Positions 5,552 to 6,685 of a DNA stretch of 6,685 nucleotides are shown piece after piece. The notes below the pieces were generated by a model. It was not told the origin of the DNA. It searched no databases and was given only the letters and a program-made list of their open reading frames with translations. The position numbers and the translations under genes are program-made. Within the stretch, counting starts at the first letter, position 1. Each line of letters opens with the position of its first letter. Origin of the DNA: Desulfobacteraceae bacterium (GTDB taxonomy: Bacteria; Desulfobacterota; Desulfobacteria; Desulfobacterales; UBA11574); assembly GCA_002868985.1 (NCBI GenBank), contig PKTV01000486.1, positions 1 through 6,685 of the forward strand. The letters are read 5' to 3'.

Positions 5552-5600
5552 TTTATATAAGCTTTTAAAAATCTATAAATATCGGATCATACTGCTGCGG

Positions 5601-5614
5601 CGGGATCCGTCCCG
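5601..5614. repeat. Small GC-rich hairpin in the mobA leader
   Basis: CGGGA (5601-5605) and TCCCG (5610-5614) pair around the 4-base loop TCCG. It is a G+C island inside an A/T-rich leader, about 50 bases before mobA. No T-run follows on either strand, so it is not a standard terminator. It may be a leader structure or a fragment of a dispersed repeat. Confidence 0.4.
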
Positions 5615-5666
5615 TCTTAAAGGAAATATAAGACTATTTACACGCATTATAATTTTAGAGTTCTAT

Positions 5667-5694
5667 TTTATACAATAGGAAAATTATGATTCAA
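5667..5694 (-). promoter_or_regulatory. Candidate promoter of mobA-moaE-moaC
   Basis: On the minus strand TTGAAT (5689-5694) and TATAAA (5667-5672, 5 of 6) are separated by 16 bases. A perfect TATAAT (5646-5651) lies just downstream without a good -35 box and could be a second start. The leader would be about 100 bases and include the 5601-5614 hairpin. A/T-rich DNA makes such matches common, so confidence is low. Confidence 0.35.
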
Positions 5695-5727
5695 AATCAA
5701 GACCATTTCCAAAAGCGTCACTATATC

Positions 5728-5736
5728 TGTTATAAT
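5728..5736 (+). promoter_or_regulatory. Extended -10 promoter for pyrR-moaB
   Basis: The plus strand reads TG, one base, then a perfect TATAAT (5731-5736), an extended -10 that can work without a good -35 box. A second candidate lies just downstream: TTGATC (5754-5759), 16 bases, then TATAGA (5776-5781), also preceded by TG one base away. Either would give a leader of about 115-165 bases before pyrR. Confidence 0.45.
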
Positions 5737-5843
5737 AAAATGTTATATTAATCTTGATCTTACAGTTGTGCATGATATAGAAATTGAAACTGTCTGACCT
5801 TTGTCCGAGCAGTCTCATTAATGTAGAGATTGAGAGATACCTT

Positions 5844-5869
5844 GCCGGAACCCATCCTTTGTTTTCGGC
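5844..5869 (+). promoter_or_regulatory. Stem-loop in the pyrR leader
   Basis: GCCGGAA (5844-5850) pairs with TTTCGGC (5863-5869) through four G-C pairs, one G-T wobble and two A-T pairs, around a 12-base loop. Ten bases later comes the T-rich stretch TTAATTTT. It could be a weak attenuator or a leader stem. I do not see the PyrR-binding anti-antiterminator motif known from Bacillus, so PyrR control of this RNA is not supported. Confidence 0.3.
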
Positions 5870-5905
5870 GCATGTTAATTTTAGCTGTAATATCGGAGTC
5901 GCACA

Positions 5906-6436
5906 ATGAACAAAAATACTATCATTTTAGATGCATCGGATATACATCGTAAACTGACCAGAATAACCCATGAGATCCTTGAGGTTCACAAAGGAACTGA
6001 AAATTTAACTTTGATCGGGATTCAAACCCGGGGGGTATATCTGGCAGAACGTATTAAGTCCCGGATCAATGATATCGAAGGGATTGAGATTCCATGTGGA
6101 AAGATGGACATTACACTTTACAGAGATGATTGGACTCGGATTGGTCCTAATCCAGTGGTAAAGACGACGAATATTTCCTTTTCAGTGGATGAAAGACAGA
6201 TTGTTTTGGTTGATGATGTTTTATTTACCGGTCGAACAATTCGTGCAGCCATGGATGCTGTGATAGATTTTGGACGCCCCGATCGCATAGAACTTGCCGT
6301 TCTGGTTGATCGCGGCCACAGGGAGCTTCCGATTCAGGCAAATTATGTTGGGGAATTCGTTGAAACAAAGCGATCGGAAACCGTGAATGTAATGTTGAAA
6401 GAACATGATGGAGAGGATAAGGTTGTCATCGAATAA
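5906..6436 (+). CDS. pyrR: Bifunctional pyr regulator / uracil phosphoribosyltransferase PyrR
   Basis: PyrR has the phosphoribosyltransferase fold. It makes UMP from uracil and PRPP and, in Bacillus and relatives, also binds pyr mRNA to control attenuation. The 176 residues are typical in length. Markers: GIQTRGVYLAERI (38-50), the flexible loop DITLYRDD (68-75), the PRPP-binding motif IVLVDDVLFTGRT (99-111) with its two acidic residues, and LVDRGHRELPI (133-143). The ATG start is 7 bases after GGAG (5895-5898). In Gram-negative bacteria PyrR is often only an enzyme, and no Bacillus-type PyrR site is seen in its leader, so the regulatory role is uncertain. No other pyrimidine genes are nearby. 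It is followed at 85 bases by moaB without a terminator, so the two are probably one transcript. Confidence 0.95.
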   Translation: MNKNTIILDASDIHRKLTRITHEILEVHKGTENLTLIGIQTRGVYLAERIKSRINDIEGIEIPCGKMDITLYRDDWTRIGPNPVVKTTNISFSVDERQIVLVDDVLFTGRTIRAAMDAVIDFGRPDRIELAVLVDRGHRELPIQANYVGEFVETKRSETVNVMLKEHDGEDKVVIE

Positions 6437-6521
6437 GATTTTATATTCTATCAAATTATGTTTTTAAAAATGAAACCCAATGAGATAAAAAAGGTTTTGA
6501 AGCATCCTTTGTGGAGATTAG

Positions 6522-6685
6522 ATGAGTACCAAAACACACAAAGCCGGCGCTCCGAAAAAGGTCAACATCGCTATATTTACCGTTTCAAGCACCCGTTCGT
6601 TGGCGGATGATAAAAGTGGCCGGTGGATCAGCAAAAGAGCTAAGAAGGAGGGGCATGACGTTGTCGTGCATCAGGTTGTTCCTGA
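6522..6685 (+). CDS. moaB: Molybdenum cofactor biosynthesis protein MoaB/MogA family (partial, runs off the window)
   Basis: The first 54 codons are present and no stop is reached before the window ends. After a basic start (MSTKTHKAGAPKK) comes VNIAIFTVSSTRSLADDKSG (14-33), the opening beta strand and loop shared by MoaB and MogA, and then KKEGHDVVVHQVVP (41-54), the next helix and strand. MogA adenylates molybdopterin before metal insertion; MoaB proteins are close relatives, many with the same job. The N-terminal pattern fits the MoaB branch, but the subtype cannot be settled from a third of the protein. The ATG is 5 bases after GGAG (6513-6516). It probably shares a transcript with pyrR and adds a fourth cofactor gene to the region. 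Confidence 0.85.
   Translation, partial: MSTKTHKAGAPKKVNIAIFTVSSTRSLADDKSGRWISKRAKKEGHDVVVHQVVP

Larger units (their letters stand above)
5552..5905. other. 354-base A/T-rich divergent spacer between mobA and pyrR
   Basis: No gene was found on either strand. The spacer holds candidate promoters for both directions (mobA 5667-5694; pyrR 5728-5736 and 5754-5781), a small hairpin CGGGA-TCCG-TCCCG at 5601-5614 in the mobA leader, and two weak leader stems on the pyrR side (ACTG 5789-5792 with CAGT 5810-5813; 5844-5869). It is long for a simple divergent promoter and could hold further control sites that I cannot name. Confidence 0.6.

Noticed and set aside
5788..5905. PyrR-type attenuator before pyrR.
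   Set aside because: No Bacillus-like PyrR-binding hairpin loop and no stem followed by a clean T-run could be found. Only a weak stem at 5844-5869 remains.
6458..6611. A 50-codon plus-strand frame starting MFLKMKPNEIKKVLK between pyrR and moaB, overlapping the start of moaB.
   Set aside because: No ribosome site before its ATG, no family pattern, and more than half of it lies in another frame of the well-supported moaB gene. It is probably chance.

Overview
The window (about 40% G+C by eye) reads like a chromosomal segment of an anaerobic deltaproteobacterium, most likely a sulfate reducer of the Desulfobacterales type. The signs are a periplasmic tetraheme cytochrome of the c3 family, a Tat pair whose small subunit starts with the FGIGMPE signature, a full run of molybdenum cofactor genes, and intergenic spaces filled with imperfect inverted repeats. 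The lineage is inferred from gene content and sequence style. No rRNA or other marker gene is present.

From left to right, the minus strand carries four transcription blocks. The first is a tetraheme cytochrome c (21-524) with its own good promoter (577-605). The second is a tatB-tatC operon (1905-783), overlapping by 8 bases, with a promoter at 2095-2123. The third is a small two-helix membrane protein joined directly to the lipoprotein lytic transglycosylase mltA (3963-2452). The fourth is mobA-moaE-moaC (5551-4080), in which mobA and moaE overlap by 4 bases and moaE and moaC are 9 bases apart. On the plus strand, after a 354-base divergent spacer, lie pyrR (5906-6436) and the start of a moaB/mogA gene (6522 onward) that runs off the window.

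The genes make sense together. MoaC makes cPMP, MoaE makes molybdopterin, MoaB/MogA activates it for metal insertion and MobA adds GMP to give the bis-MGD form. Many bis-MGD enzymes are folded in the cytoplasm and exported by Tat, the neighbouring operon, and periplasmic redox enzymes exchange electrons with c-type cytochromes such as the one at the left edge. MltA (cell wall) and PyrR (pyrimidine salvage or regulation) are housekeeping genes with no obvious link.

I see no new defence system, mobile gene or RNA machine. The most unusual region is the leader of the tat operon. A concentric hairpin element of about 141 bp (1926-2066) lies between the promoter and the gene. The gene appears to start at a rare AUU codon placed 6 bases after a perfect AAGGAG ribosome binding site, just outside the hairpin. 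Other points worth a look are a second long inverted repeat (2206-2365), a hairpin that would hide the ribosome binding site of the small membrane protein (3970-4002), a three-unit 10-bp tandem repeat that supplies the end of tatC (762-791), and a divergent MoaE.
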